A stretch of DNA of 44,776 nucleotides from Nitrososphaerales archaeon (lineage in GTDB: Archaea > Thermoproteota > Nitrososphaeria > Nitrososphaerales > Nitrososphaeraceae), in NCBI GenBank assembly GCA_025451315.1, contig JANWKP010000153.1, forward strand, positions 1 through 44,776. The letters are read 5' to 3'. A model generated the notes under the pieces. It did no database searches, was not told the DNA's origin, and saw only the letters and a program-made list of their open reading frames with translations. The stretch's first letter is position 1; each line of letters begins with the position of its first letter. The translations under genes and the position numbers were made by a program. Positions 19,316-29,349 of the stretch are shown here, one piece after another.

Positions 19316-19476
19316 TCCCGCGAGCAGGATTTGCCCCATAATAACGAAATAGTTATTTTGTTTGAGCCTGCGACAATTCGGTTTCTGCTAATGTGAGCCT
19401 GATAGGCTGAAAATACGGTTAGCTAAATAAGCCAACTACTACAGCCGAAAGCTCTACCAGGCTGAGCTATCGCGGG
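19316..19476 (-). tRNA. tRNA-Tyr(GUA) with two introns (19383-19438 and 19331-19361)
   Basis: Acceptor CCCGCGA/TCGCGGG + A73, D-arm GCTC-AGCCTGGTA-GAGC, anticodon arm TTCGG-CTGTAG...A-CCGAA, T-stem GCAGG/CCTGC; removing 56 nt and 31 nt gives a 74-nt cloverleaf. Confidence 0.88.
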
Positions 19477-19540
19477 ATAAATCGTTTGATATATTTATTA
19501 TATATAACTGTGTCTCATCTAAAGAATTCAACACCAATAA

Positions 19541-20497
19541 CTATATAAGAAATTTAGATATGTGTAATGAAGAGTAAGTTATAATTTTATCAGCACCTGA
19601 GCGTTTGAGGGCGGAAATTAAATTTAAGATATACATAGTTTCATCAAACAAACCAATTGTAGAGGCCGCTTTTATCATAGAATATTCCCCTGATACGATC
19701 TGAACAACTAACGGGATAGTACATATCTTTTTGATTCTATAAATGAGATCCAGGGACGACATTGCTGGTTTAATCATAACCATATTTGACCCTTCGTGAA
19801 TATCGTTTTCAATTTCTCTCTGTATTTCCCTTGGATTGTGATACGGTACTTGATATGTGGATTTATCTATTTCATTGGTTGAGTGAAAAAAAGTTTCTGA
19901 TCTGAAGGGCTTGTACAATGAGGAAGATTGTTTCGCAGAAAATGATAAAATTTTTATTTTATTATAACCATTGATATCTAATTTTTCTTTAATTCTTTTA
20001 ACCTGGCCATCCATCATGGATGATGGTGCAACAATATCTACCCCTGCTATTGCATGACTCAGTGCAATATTGGATAATAGTTCAATTGTCAAGTCGTTAT
20101 CAACTACTTTTTTTGTCTTTTTAAATAATCCACAGTGACCAGTATCGTTATATTGACAGATACATACATCAGTAATAGTCGAAATTTTGTTTCCAAAATT
20201 AGATTTTATCAACTTGAGAGATTTTTGTACTATCCCATTTTTGGAAATTGCTGCTGTACCCATAGAATTTCGTAGCCTTGGTATGCCAAAAAGAATTATA
20301 GAATGTACACCACTTTCAACAACTTCTTCTAAAGTTTGGATAATCTTATTATATGGAACTTTAAAAATTCCTGGCATAACATTTAACTCTTGAAATTTAT
20401 TACTTTCATCAACAAATAAAGGAAAAATCAAATTGTTTTTAGTTAAATTACTTTTTTTTGAAAACTCATAATAATAATCATCATCATAGTGTATCAT
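19541..20497 (-). CDS. hemB: Porphobilinogen synthase (delta-aminolevulinic acid dehydratase)
   Basis: LIFPLFVDE, MPGIFKVPY, ITDVCICQYNDTGHCG, GVDIVAPSSMMDGQVKRIKEKLD, MVMIKPAMSSLDLI. Confidence 0.95.
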   Translation of the reverse strand: MIHYDDDYYYEFSKKSNLTKNNLIFPLFVDESNKFQELNVMPGIFKVPYNKIIQTLEEVVESGVHSIILFGIPRLRNSMGTAAISKNGIVQKSLKLIKSNFGNKISTITDVCICQYNDTGHCGLFKKTKKVVDNDLTIELLSNIALSHAIAGVDIVAPSSMMDGQVKRIKEKLDINGYNKIKILSFSAKQSSSLYKPFRSETFFHSTNEIDKSTYQVPYHNPREIQREIENDIHEGSNMVMIKPAMSSLDLIYRIKKICTIPLVVQIVSGEYSMIKAASTIGLFDETMYILNLISALKRSGADKIITYSSLHISKFLI

Positions 20498-20536
20498 TTC
20501 TTTCTTCCTTTAATTTCCTTGTTTCGATGAATCTAA

Positions 20537-21214
20537 TTATTTGGTATTTGATGTATTATCCATATCATCATTATTTAATGTCCATGGAAACCATCTACCA
20601 ATAATCTTTCCCCAATCGATTCTAAGATATAAAAAAATTATCAATATCAATACGCTAATACTGACGCCAACTCCTATATACAAATAAATAGGATTTGTAT
20701 TGTCGGAAGTTAACACTTCAACCACTGGTCTGCCTAAAATAACACTACCAAAGACAATAAATTCGTTGAGAATGAATTTTCCTGAAAAAGTAGCTATCGC
20801 AAATTTGGCTGGATTATATTTCGCTAATCCAAGTGGAATATAAACAACATCATCAGGAATAGGAGTCAATGCCGCAGCAAAGGCGGCAGGCCAACCATAT
20901 TTAGACAAAAGTTTTTGGAGAGGAAGCATCCTTTTTTTAGTTTTAGTGCTCAAAATATTTCTTCCATAGTAACTGACATAAAATATTATTAATTTTGCGA
21001 TTACTGCTCCTACTGCACTAAAAAGAGAGACCAAATGGGGATCAAGGTTCTGATTAATACCTGCCGCAAATAATACAGGGAAATATGGAACAGGAATAAA
21101 TACAATTATGCTGGCGAAAAACGTAATAATTAAGATTCCAAAATATCGACCTACGTTGCCATATTCCTCATATCCAAAGTCAAAAAAAGTGAGTATATCA
21201 TTAATGCCATCCAA
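20537..21214 (-). CDS. SNARE-associated/VTT (DedA-like) membrane protein
   Basis: Multiple TM helices, PYFPVLFAAG, KYGWPAAFAAALTPIPDDVVYIPLGLAKYNPAKFAIATFSGKFI. Confidence 0.75.
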   Translation of the reverse strand: MDGINDILTFFDFGYEEYGNVGRYFGILIITFFASIIVFIPVPYFPVLFAAGINQNLDPHLVSLFSAVGAVIAKLIIFYVSYYGRNILSTKTKKRMLPLQKLLSKYGWPAAFAAALTPIPDDVVYIPLGLAKYNPAKFAIATFSGKFILNEFIVFGSVILGRPVVEVLTSDNTNPIYLYIGVGVSISVLILIIFLYLRIDWGKIIGRWFPWTLNNDDMDNTSNTK

Positions 21215-21334
21215 ATATTGAGACTCCTGTGTGTTTATATTTTGTGTAATTTAAGTCAATAATTTTCATTAAATATCCAGCTCATGGAATAATAAATTCC
21301 AGATATCATACTTTTACTTTGGCAAGGAAATAAG

Positions 21335-22783
21335 TTAATATGCTTTAGCAAAAATTACCGTTTTTTTTGAATTTTCATTGCAATATATACATTTATTATC
21401 TGAAGGATATTTTTCAAATGGAATAAGTCTGATATCCGCACCTGTCTCAATTTTTATGTTATTTTCACATTCTTCTTTTTCACACCAGTCTGCCAAAATA
21501 AAGCCTCCCTTTTCATTTAATAATTTCTTCATTTCATCATAATTAGTAATTTTTACAATATTATTATTTTGTATAATCTTAGCCTTTTCGAATAAGGATT
21601 TTTGAATTTGATCCAAATAAACATGTAATGAATTGATACAGTCTTTTCGTTTAATCGACATTTTTTCTCCTGTATCTCTTCTAACAATCTCTAAATTATT
21701 ATTGTTTATATCCCTCAGACCAATATTAATCCTCAGAGGTACTCCCTTAATTTCCCAGTCATTAAACTTCCAACCTGCTGTATATTCTTCTCTATCATCA
21801 ACAGTTATCCTCAAATCGAAACTATTTAATTCCGCAAATAGTTTTTTAGATTCTTCAATTACTATAGCTCGATCTTTCTTCTTAAAAATTGGAACTATCA
21901 CAACTTGGATAGGAGCTATCTTAGGCGGTAAAATTAAACCTTTGTTGTCACCATGGATCATAATCAACGCACCTATCAATCTCCAAGAAATTCCCCAAGA
22001 AGTTTGCCAAGCAAAATACTGTTTTGAATCTCTACCTAAAAAACGGATCTCAAAAGGTTTTGAGAAATTCTGACCTAAATTATGAGAAGTAGCCATTTGC
22101 AATGCTTTTCCATCTGGCATTAGTGATTCAAGAGTGTTAGTATATAGTGCCCCGACAAATTTTTCTCTCTCTGATTTGATCCCTTTGAGGGTTGGGATAG
22201 CCAAAAAGTTTTCAATAATAGAATGATAGTAATTTAGGATTAGCAAAACCTCTTCTTCTGCCTCTTGTTGATTTTCATGGACAGTATGGCCTTCCTGCCA
22301 GAGAAATTCTGAGTTTCTGATAAAAGGTTTGGTAGATTTAATTTCTGCCCGTAATGCTGAATTCCAAAAGTTAATTTTCAAAGGAAGATCCCTATAGCTC
22401 ATTATCCATTTAGAAAAAATTTGATAGGCTAGAGTCTCGGAAGTGGGTCGGACCGCTAACTTGTCAGGTAAAATTGTATCACCTGCTTTTGTGACCCAAA
22501 ATACTTCTGGAGTAAAACCTTTGAAGTGGTCCTTTTCTTTAGATAAAAGACTCTCTGGTATAAGAATGGGTAGGAACCCATTTTGATGTCCTGATTCTTT
22601 TAATTTTTTATCCAGTGATTCCTTGATAATTTCCCAAATTCGATATCCATATGGTTTAAGTACAATAAACCCCTTAACTGGTGAATAATCGATTAATCCC
22701 GCTTTAGTCACTACTTGAGTATACCATTCACTAAAATCATCTTCTTTTCTAGTTGTTATTCCTATATCTTTTAATTCTGACAA
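21335..22783 (-). CDS. proS: Prolyl-tRNA synthetase
   Basis: DFSEWYTQVVTKAGLIDYSPVKGFIVLKPYGYRIWE, LAVRPTSE, FLWQEGHTVHENQQEAEEE, ATSHNLGQNFSK, QTSWGISWRLIGALIMIHGDNKGLILPPKIAPIQVVIVPI. Confidence 0.97.
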   Translation of the reverse strand: MSELKDIGITTRKEDDFSEWYTQVVTKAGLIDYSPVKGFIVLKPYGYRIWEIIKESLDKKLKESGHQNGFLPILIPESLLSKEKDHFKGFTPEVFWVTKAGDTILPDKLAVRPTSETLAYQIFSKWIMSYRDLPLKINFWNSALRAEIKSTKPFIRNSEFLWQEGHTVHENQQEAEEEVLLILNYYHSIIENFLAIPTLKGIKSEREKFVGALYTNTLESLMPDGKALQMATSHNLGQNFSKPFEIRFLGRDSKQYFAWQTSWGISWRLIGALIMIHGDNKGLILPPKIAPIQVVIVPIFKKKDRAIVIEESKKLFAELNSFDLRITVDDREEYTAGWKFNDWEIKGVPLRINIGLRDINNNNLEIVRRDTGEKMSIKRKDCINSLHVYLDQIQKSLFEKAKIIQNNNIVKITNYDEMKKLLNEKGGFILADWCEKEECENNIKIETGADIRLIPFEKYPSDNKCIYCNENSKKTVIFAKAY

Positions 22784-22810
22784 AAAAATCCCTTGATCTA
22801 AATTTAATTG

Positions 22811-23113
22811 TTATAATGGATCACCACGACAATACACTTGTCCCGATATTCTACTATGAAAATTCTTGCAGACGTAACATGGGATAAACGATATTTCTCT
22901 TTGAAGAACAGGACAATCTACAGACTCCATTTTCATTCTTTTTAGCATTTTAGGACTAACGCCTTTCAATTTAAGTTTTCCTTTGTCATCCATCATTCCT
23001 ATACTCTTTAATTCATTTTTGACATCGTCACTTAGTTTCATTGTTTTATCTGATAATTTTATCGGTACGATAAATTTTGTATTGGAATCATTAATAGAAT
23101 TAGGCTCACTCAT
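22811..23113 (-). CDS. Hypothetical Cys-containing protein (100 aa)
   Basis: C-terminal CPVLQREISFIPCYVCKNFHSRISGQVYC (four Cys); divergent from cofG. Confidence 0.6.
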   Translation of the reverse strand: MSEPNSINDSNTKFIVPIKLSDKTMKLSDDVKNELKSIGMMDDKGKLKLKGVSPKMLKRMKMESVDCPVLQREISFIPCYVCKNFHSRISGQVYCRGDPL

Positions 23114-23198
23114 ATCTTTAGTTTTTAATGATAGAATATATGATGTTTCCTATACTATAAAAAACTAAAGATAAATTACTTTAGTAATAGATATTATA

Positions 23199-24407
23199 GT
23201 GATGAATTCAGAAATTTCAATTTCTATCAAAGATAGTCCAATATCTGAAATTCTTGAAAAATGCCTAGAAAATAAGAGCATCTCAAAAGATGATGCCCTT
23301 TGCCTTTTGGAGTCTAAAGATATTATATCTATTTTGAAACTTTCCTCCTTATTAAAAACAAGGTTTAAAAAAGACGTTATTACTTATTCTAGAAAAATCT
23401 TTATTAATATAACTAATCTATGTAGAGATTTTTGTTCATATTGTACGTATAGAAAAAATCCATTCGAATCGTCTACAGTTATGATGAAGCCTACTGAGAT
23501 AATTAAATTAGCAAAAATTGGAAAAAAATTTCATTGTACTGAAGCTTTGATTGTTGCTGGAGAGAGGCCGGAAGATAGATACAAAGAAGCAAGGGAATGG
23601 CTAGGACAATTTGGATATAATTCATTGGTAGAATATGTAGTCGATATATCTGAAAAAATTGTTAAAGACACTGGCTTATTGCCTCATTCTAATCTTGGGA
23701 ATATTACAAGAGATGAAATGAAATTATTGAAGACATATAATGTAAGTCTAGGTTTAATGCTCGAATCTTCAAGTGAAAGGTTGAGTGAAAAAGGTATGCC
23801 ACATGAATTTGCCTCTAGTAAAAAACCTAGCAATAGGATCGAAGTAGTTAAGAACGCTGGAAGAATGAAAATACCATTAACCACTGGGCTATTGATAGGG
23901 ATCGGGCAAACCGAAGACGAAATAATTAATGATTTATTTCTCTTGAAAACTATCAATATGGAATTCAATAATATCCAAGAGATAATTTTACAGAATTTTC
24001 AGCCCAAAATAAATACGCGTATGAAAGATTTTCCTTCTCCAACTAACGATTACTTCTTAAAAATAGTATCTATTGCACGAATAATAATGCCTGAAATGAA
24101 TATTCAAATTCCACCTAACCTATCTCCAACAAGTTACAGTTCATTCATCGATGCCGGAATTAATGATTGGGGAGGAATTTCACCCATAACAATTGATCAT
24201 GTTAATCCTGAATTTCAGTGGCCAAATATAAAAAAGTTACAGTATATAACCGAATTAATGCATCAACGACTTAGGGCAAGGTTACCTGTATATCCTGAGT
24301 TTATAGACAAACATGACTTTATATCTCCTCAATTAAGAAATTACGTAGAAAACTTTATTGGATTTGATAGACTAGTCAAAGAGGGATATTTAGATGAATT
24401 TAGATAG
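23199..24407 (+). CDS. cofG: FO synthase subunit 1 (radical SAM)
   Basis: NLCRDFCSYCTYRKNPF (CxxxCxxC), LIVAGERPEDRY, LGLMLESSSERL, TTGLLIGIGQTEDEI, IQEIILQNFQPK; start at 23199 or the next ATG. Confidence 0.93.
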   Translation: MMNSEISISIKDSPISEILEKCLENKSISKDDALCLLESKDIISILKLSSLLKTRFKKDVITYSRKIFINITNLCRDFCSYCTYRKNPFESSTVMMKPTEIIKLAKIGKKFHCTEALIVAGERPEDRYKEAREWLGQFGYNSLVEYVVDISEKIVKDTGLLPHSNLGNITRDEMKLLKTYNVSLGLMLESSSERLSEKGMPHEFASSKKPSNRIEVVKNAGRMKIPLTTGLLIGIGQTEDEIINDLFLLKTINMEFNNIQEIILQNFQPKINTRMKDFPSPTNDYFLKIVSIARIIMPEMNIQIPPNLSPTSYSSFIDAGINDWGGISPITIDHVNPEFQWPNIKKLQYITELMHQRLRARLPVYPEFIDKHDFISPQLRNYVENFIGFDRLVKEGYLDEFR

Positions 24408-25638
24408 CATAATAAAAAATCTAGATCCCGTAGTTTCGAATATATTGAATAAAGTACTCGATGGAAATAACATAACTCAAGATGAAACAGTAGAACTATT
24501 CAATTCTAGAGGAATGGAATTGAATATGATTGCTTTTGTTGCTAATCATCTTTGTAAAAGAAAAACAGGAGACATTGTAACCTATGTCATAAATCGAAAT
24601 ATAAATTTCACAAATGTATGCATCAAAAGATGTGGTTTTTGTGCTTTTAGTCGAGATTTCAGAGAAGATGAAGGATACTTTTTACCTATTGAAGAAATAG
24701 TAAGAAGAGCAAAAGAGGCCGAAAAATTGGGTGCAACTGAGGTATGTATTCAAGCTGGCCTTCCTCCGAAAATGGACGGCATGTTATATGTAAATATATG
24801 CAAAGCTATTAAAAAAGAGCTGCCTAATATTCATATTCATGCTTTTTCACCTGAAGAAATTCTATATGGTGCGAAAAGAGCCAATTATTCAGTCCAAGAT
24901 TATTTAAAAATGCTTAAAGAGGCAGGTTTAGGAAGTATTCCTGGAACTGCTGCTGAAATATTGGATCAAAAAATTAGAGATAAAATTTCCCCAGGAAGAA
25001 TAAGTGTAAAAGACTGGATAAAAGTTGTTAAATGTGCTCATTCAATTGGAATTAGTTCAACTTCTACTATCATGTATGGCCATATAGAAAATTATACACA
25101 TATTACCAAACATCTTAGCATACTAAAAGACATTCAAAAAGAAACTGGAGGGTTTACAGAATTTGTCCCATTGAGTTTTGTTCATACGGAAGCACCAATG
25201 TATAATAGAAATCTTATCGACGGTATTAGAAATGGACCAACTGGAGTTGAAGTATTAAAAATGCATGCCATTGCAAGAATTTATTTAAATAACAATATAG
25301 ACAATATTCAAGTTTCATGGGTCAAAGAGGGACCAAGAATGGGACAGATCTTGTTAGAATCAGGTGCTAATGATTTTGGTGGAACTTTGATTAACGAAAG
25401 CATTTCAACATCTGCAGGTGCATCATTCGGCCAGCTATTGAAACCTAAGATGATTAGAAATTTAATACATAAGATGGGCAAAATACCTGCTCAAAGAAAA
25501 TCAGATTATCAAATTATTAAAACATTCTCAAGTGATAATTTCTTTGATGAAGAAATGCTTGATAAATCTAATCCAGAAGATTTTGGGTCATATAAAGAAT
25601 TAATAAAATTGGATCATTTTAGATTCAAAAAAACTTGA
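24394..25638 (+). CDS. cofH: FO synthase subunit 2 (radical SAM)
   Basis: NFTNVCIKRCGFCAFSRD (CxxxCxxC), EVCIQAGLPP, HIHAFSPEEI, GLGSIPGTAAEILD, MYGHIENYTH; 14-nt overlap with cofG. Confidence 0.93.
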   Translation: MNLDSIIKNLDPVVSNILNKVLDGNNITQDETVELFNSRGMELNMIAFVANHLCKRKTGDIVTYVINRNINFTNVCIKRCGFCAFSRDFREDEGYFLPIEEIVRRAKEAEKLGATEVCIQAGLPPKMDGMLYVNICKAIKKELPNIHIHAFSPEEILYGAKRANYSVQDYLKMLKEAGLGSIPGTAAEILDQKIRDKISPGRISVKDWIKVVKCAHSIGISSTSTIMYGHIENYTHITKHLSILKDIQKETGGFTEFVPLSFVHTEAPMYNRNLIDGIRNGPTGVEVLKMHAIARIYLNNNIDNIQVSWVKEGPRMGQILLESGANDFGGTLINESISTSAGASFGQLLKPKMIRNLIHKMGKIPAQRKSDYQIIKTFSSDNFFDEEMLDKSNPEDFGSYKELIKLDHFRFKKT

Positions 25639-25744
25639 TATAGATTATTCTTTATTATAATCTATGTTTAAGAAAACTTGATAAATTATTTTATTGGTAA
25701 GATTTATCAATAGTAAACTCCGACCATTAAATTTGTATCTATTA

Positions 25745-27412
25745 ATGTCAAACACATTGGAAAAGACCTATAAATGGAAAACATTAGAGCATAACGGAGT
25801 AGCTTTTCCTCCTAATTACATTTTAAAAGGTATTAGTATTAAGATAAATAATGAAAGATTAGCACTTAATAACGAACAAGAAGAAATAGTCTATGCATGG
25901 GCTAAAAAGAAGGATACCCATTATATTAAAGATGTTATTTTTCAAAATAATTTCATGAATGATTTTAAAAAAGTATTACCAACTAGATTCCACAATATGA
26001 ATTATATAAATGAAATTGATTTTTCAGAAGCCTTTAGCCTCGTTGATGAGGAAATTAAACACAAAATAAGAGAGAAAGAAACAATCCAAAGTTTAAGTAA
26101 AGAAGAAAAGAAGAAGTTATTAGATGTAAAAAAACAAGAAAGAGAAAGACTAAAGAATTTTTATGGAAAGGCGTATGTTGATGGATTAGAAGTAGAAGTT
26201 GCCAACTGGTTAGTAGAACCTCCTGGTTTATTCATGGGAAGAGGATTACATCCACTTCGGGGAAGATGGAAACCAAGAGTGGTTCCTCAGGATGTTATTT
26301 TGAATTTAGGTGAAGACGTACCTGTTCCTGAGGGGACATGGAAAAATATAGTTCATGATCATTCATCAACGTGGTTAGCAACTTGGACAGAAAAATTGAC
26401 TGACAAGAGAAAATATGTTTGGTTACATGATTCAGCTTTTTTAAGACAAAATAATGATAAAGAAAAATACGACAAAGCTAAAAACCTCGAAAAATATGCA
26501 AACATGGTTCAGAAAGAGATCATAAACAGAATGATTACGTCAAAAGATGTAAATCAACGTAAAATAGCAACAGTTTGTTATTTGATCCTTAAATTAGCTA
26601 TGAGAGTAGGTGATGAAAAAGATAAAGATGAAGCAGATACTGTGGGTGCTTCTACATTGAGAGTGGAACATGTAAAATTTCCAGAAAAAGATGGTAAGAA
26701 GTATATCGAACTTAATTTTTTAGGAAAAGATAGTGTCCCATGGCAAAAAACGTTGGAAATAAATTCAGAAGACACGAGAGGCTTATATAATAATCTTCTG
26801 TTGTTTATGAGAGACAAAGGACACAATAGTGAAATTTTTGATAACATTAATTCCTCGAAGGTTAACGCATTTTTAAGAAAAATAGATACAAAAAAAGTGC
26901 CAGGTTTAACTGCAAAAGTATTTAGGACTTACCTTGCAACAAAAATAGTAAAAGAAGCCTTAAAAAATCCACCTCTTAATGTAAATTCAGAATCATCAGA
27001 ACCTAAAAAAATTTATGTAGCCAAAATTGCAAATCTAAAAGCAGCGATCGCTTGTAATCATAAGAAAGGAATTGATCCAAATAACCCTGCGAGTAAGAAG
27101 GCATTAGAAAGATTTGCAGAATCGATAACCAAAAAGGAAGAGGCAATTAAAAAAATAAATAATGATATATTGTCTAATAATTGGAATACAGAAAAACAGA
27201 AAAACAAACTAAAATATAGAATGGAGAAAATTCAGTACCAGTTAAAACTACAAAAAGAAACTCGTGATTATAATTTGGGTACGTCTTTAAGAAATTATAT
27301 TGATCCTAGGATCATGAAAACTTGGTTAGATTATGTAGGGCTAGATTGGAAAAAGGTTTATACTACTACTTTACAGCGAAAATTTAGATGGATTGAATTA
27401 TCATATAGGTAA
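25745..27412 (+). CDS. DNA topoisomerase IB
   Basis: KWKTLEHNGVAFPPNY, PPGLFMGRGLHPLRGRWKPRV, KIATVCYLILKLAMRVGDEKD, FRTYLATKI, NYIDPRI (catalytic Tyr), LQRKFRWIE; ATG 25745 preferred over the 25694 start in the track. Confidence 0.94.
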   Translation: MSNTLEKTYKWKTLEHNGVAFPPNYILKGISIKINNERLALNNEQEEIVYAWAKKKDTHYIKDVIFQNNFMNDFKKVLPTRFHNMNYINEIDFSEAFSLVDEEIKHKIREKETIQSLSKEEKKKLLDVKKQERERLKNFYGKAYVDGLEVEVANWLVEPPGLFMGRGLHPLRGRWKPRVVPQDVILNLGEDVPVPEGTWKNIVHDHSSTWLATWTEKLTDKRKYVWLHDSAFLRQNNDKEKYDKAKNLEKYANMVQKEIINRMITSKDVNQRKIATVCYLILKLAMRVGDEKDKDEADTVGASTLRVEHVKFPEKDGKKYIELNFLGKDSVPWQKTLEINSEDTRGLYNNLLLFMRDKGHNSEIFDNINSSKVNAFLRKIDTKKVPGLTAKVFRTYLATKIVKEALKNPPLNVNSESSEPKKIYVAKIANLKAAIACNHKKGIDPNNPASKKALERFAESITKKEEAIKKINNDILSNNWNTEKQKNKLKYRMEKIQYQLKLQKETRDYNLGTSLRNYIDPRIMKTWLDYVGLDWKKVYTTTLQRKFRWIELSYR

Positions 27413-27574
27413 TTTGACTTAAAATATTGAAATCTTTTATTATTTAATTTATATTAAAAATAGAAAAGCTACAGTATTTTTTATTCGTTATTAATTTAAA
27501 AAGTTTGAGAAATTAAAATATTAATAGAATATATATAACATTTGAAATAACAGGAATGAAACGCTGCTGAGCTT

Positions 27575-27649
27575 GCCGGAGTGGCTCAGCTTGGTTAGAG
27601 CGTTCGACTCATAATCGAAAGGTCGCGGGCTCGAATCCCGCCTCCGGCA
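27575..27649 (+). tRNA. tRNA-Met(CAU), elongator-like, intronless
   Basis: GCCGGAG TG GCTC AGCTTGGTTA GAGC G TTCGA CTCATAA TCGAA AGGTC GCGGG CTCGAAT CCCGC CTCCGGC A; full cloverleaf by eye. CAU could in principle be an Ile2 tRNA, but body resembles archaeal elongator Met. Confidence 0.92.
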
Positions 27650-27860
27650 TTGGGTCTACTTATATTCTGCGACAACAAGAAATATGAATAAAGATAAAAC
27701 TAATTGAAGAATTCTGTTGTTCTCAGAAAATATAAAAAAACTAATATATTATATTTAGTATTTTCATTCTCGACGTGATGAAATATCATTAAATTAGATA
27801 ACTTGAAGTCATATTATTTATATAACTGAAATAGCGGATAGTGAAAATGGATAAAACAGG

Positions 27861-28526
27861 TTGATACCAAAAAGTAAAAAATTTGTATTATTAATAGTTA
27901 TATTTATAATTTTATCTTTTTTAGTTACTGTTAAAGCAACAAATAACATTGATAATTTAATCTCTGATTTTTTCTTTCAACTAGGAGGAAATCCTACTAT
28001 GGATATGTTTATGATTATTGTCTCTTCAATAGGTGACTTATTTACTATGTTAATTATAGGAATGATCTTAACTGTAATAAAAAGAACGAGAAAAATTGGC
28101 TTGATTTTTCTAATATCCATTGTAGTCCTATCTATATCTATAATGTATCTTAAACCCTTAATTAATCGGACATCACCTCTCGAACACTATATTCCGCAAT
28201 ATCAGGTACCTGCCAACTATACTATTGAAAAAGATAGCATGATGCCCTTTGCACAAAATTTATCCTTTCCCTCAAATCATGTTGCACGGAATACTGCTTT
28301 TATAATAATTATTGGATATTGGTTTAGTTTTGTTAAAAACAATACATGGCTTGGAAAATTATTATGGACCTTTCCTGTATTGATAGGTTTGAGTAGACTA
28401 TACCTTCTCTATAATTATTTTTTTGACATATTAGGAGGAGTATTATACGGCATGATAATTGCAGTAGCCCTCGTTAACGTATTGAAATTGAAGGAGTCAT
28501 TTACAACAAATAAATTTAACACCTAG
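27861..28526 (+). CDS. PAP2-superfamily membrane phosphatase
   Basis: KPLINRTSPLE, FPSNHVARNTAF, GLSRLYLLYNYFFDILGGVLYG; TTG start. Confidence 0.85.
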   Translation: MIPKSKKFVLLIVIFIILSFLVTVKATNNIDNLISDFFFQLGGNPTMDMFMIIVSSIGDLFTMLIIGMILTVIKRTRKIGLIFLISIVVLSISIMYLKPLINRTSPLEHYIPQYQVPANYTIEKDSMMPFAQNLSFPSNHVARNTAFIIIIGYWFSFVKNNTWLGKLLWTFPVLIGLSRLYLLYNYFFDILGGVLYGMIIAVALVNVLKLKESFTTNKFNT

Positions 28527-28536
28527 AAAATCATCC

Positions 28537-28866
28537 TTATGCATTTTTTGTATATTCAGAGTTTATTATAATCCATCCAAAATGTTTTGTATCATGGATA
28601 TATCTAATTTCTCTCATCTTTGTTTTTATTTTTCGTTGTCTCAATTGAGAAGTAAATTCAGATTGAAGAGTATAGCCAATTTTTCTTGCTAAGTTATTAT
28701 TGTCTTCTTTTCTTGGTAATAGAATTCTATAACTAAAATCATTAGTGCTTAATAATTTATGGTAATCAAGGATCATGGTATCACAGACAGATTTTACTTG
28801 TTCTAAATTATCTAGTACCAGAGTTTTTTTTACTGGAAAATCTCTCCAAAATGAAGAACTTGACAT
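28537..28866 (-). CDS. Hypothetical protein (109 aa)
   Basis: ORF between convergent PAP2 gene and sufU. Confidence 0.55.
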   Translation of the reverse strand: MSSSSFWRDFPVKKTLVLDNLEQVKSVCDTMILDYHKLLSTNDFSYRILLPRKEDNNNLARKIGYTLQSEFTSQLRQRKIKTKMREIRYIHDTKHFGWIIINSEYTKNA

Positions 28867-28920
28867 AAGGAAAGGATAATTTAGTTTTCAAAAAAGATTA
28901 TGATTTAAATTAAAACAACT

Positions 28921-29349
28921 TTAGAAAAGATTAGAATCTTTTTCCATTTCTTCAGCTGTATTAGGCTCTTTGTCAGTATAATATTTGACCATTCCCATCT
29001 TTAAGACCTTTAAAGATAGTAAGGCACATTTTATCCTTGCAGGGCCTAAGTTAGTTAATCCAATATTTTCTAATATGTCATCTTTGGATATATCTTTAGC
29101 TGTAGTCAAAGGCTTATCCATAACCATCTCAGTTAGCATAGATGCACTAGCTTGGCTAATAGCACATCCCTTGCCATCGAATTTAATATCTTTAATTTGT
29201 CCTTCTACTACATTGAGATAAATATCAATTTGATCACCACATAGGGGATTGCTATCGTGGATGACAACATCTGCATTATCAATCTTTCCTTTATTTCTAG
29301 GATTTCGATAATGATCTAGAATAATTTCTCTATAAATATCATCACTCAA
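28921..29349 (-). CDS. sufU: Fe-S cluster scaffold SufU/NifU-like
   Basis: DHYRNPRNKG, NPLCGDQIDIYL, FDGKGCAISQASASMLTE, RIKCALLSLKVLK. Confidence 0.93.
   Translation of the reverse strand: MSDDIYREIILDHYRNPRNKGKIDNADVVIHDSNPLCGDQIDIYLNVVEGQIKDIKFDGKGCAISQASASMLTEMVMDKPLTTAKDISKDDILENIGLTNLGPARIKCALLSLKVLKMGMVKYYTDKEPNTAEEMEKDSNLF

Noticed and set aside
27773-27835. Second possible C/D-box sRNA (GTGATGA ... CTGA) upstream of the PAP2 gene
   Set aside because: No clear D'/C' boxes; the putative guide ATTTATATAA is AT-only and coincides with a likely TATA promoter for the PAP2 gene
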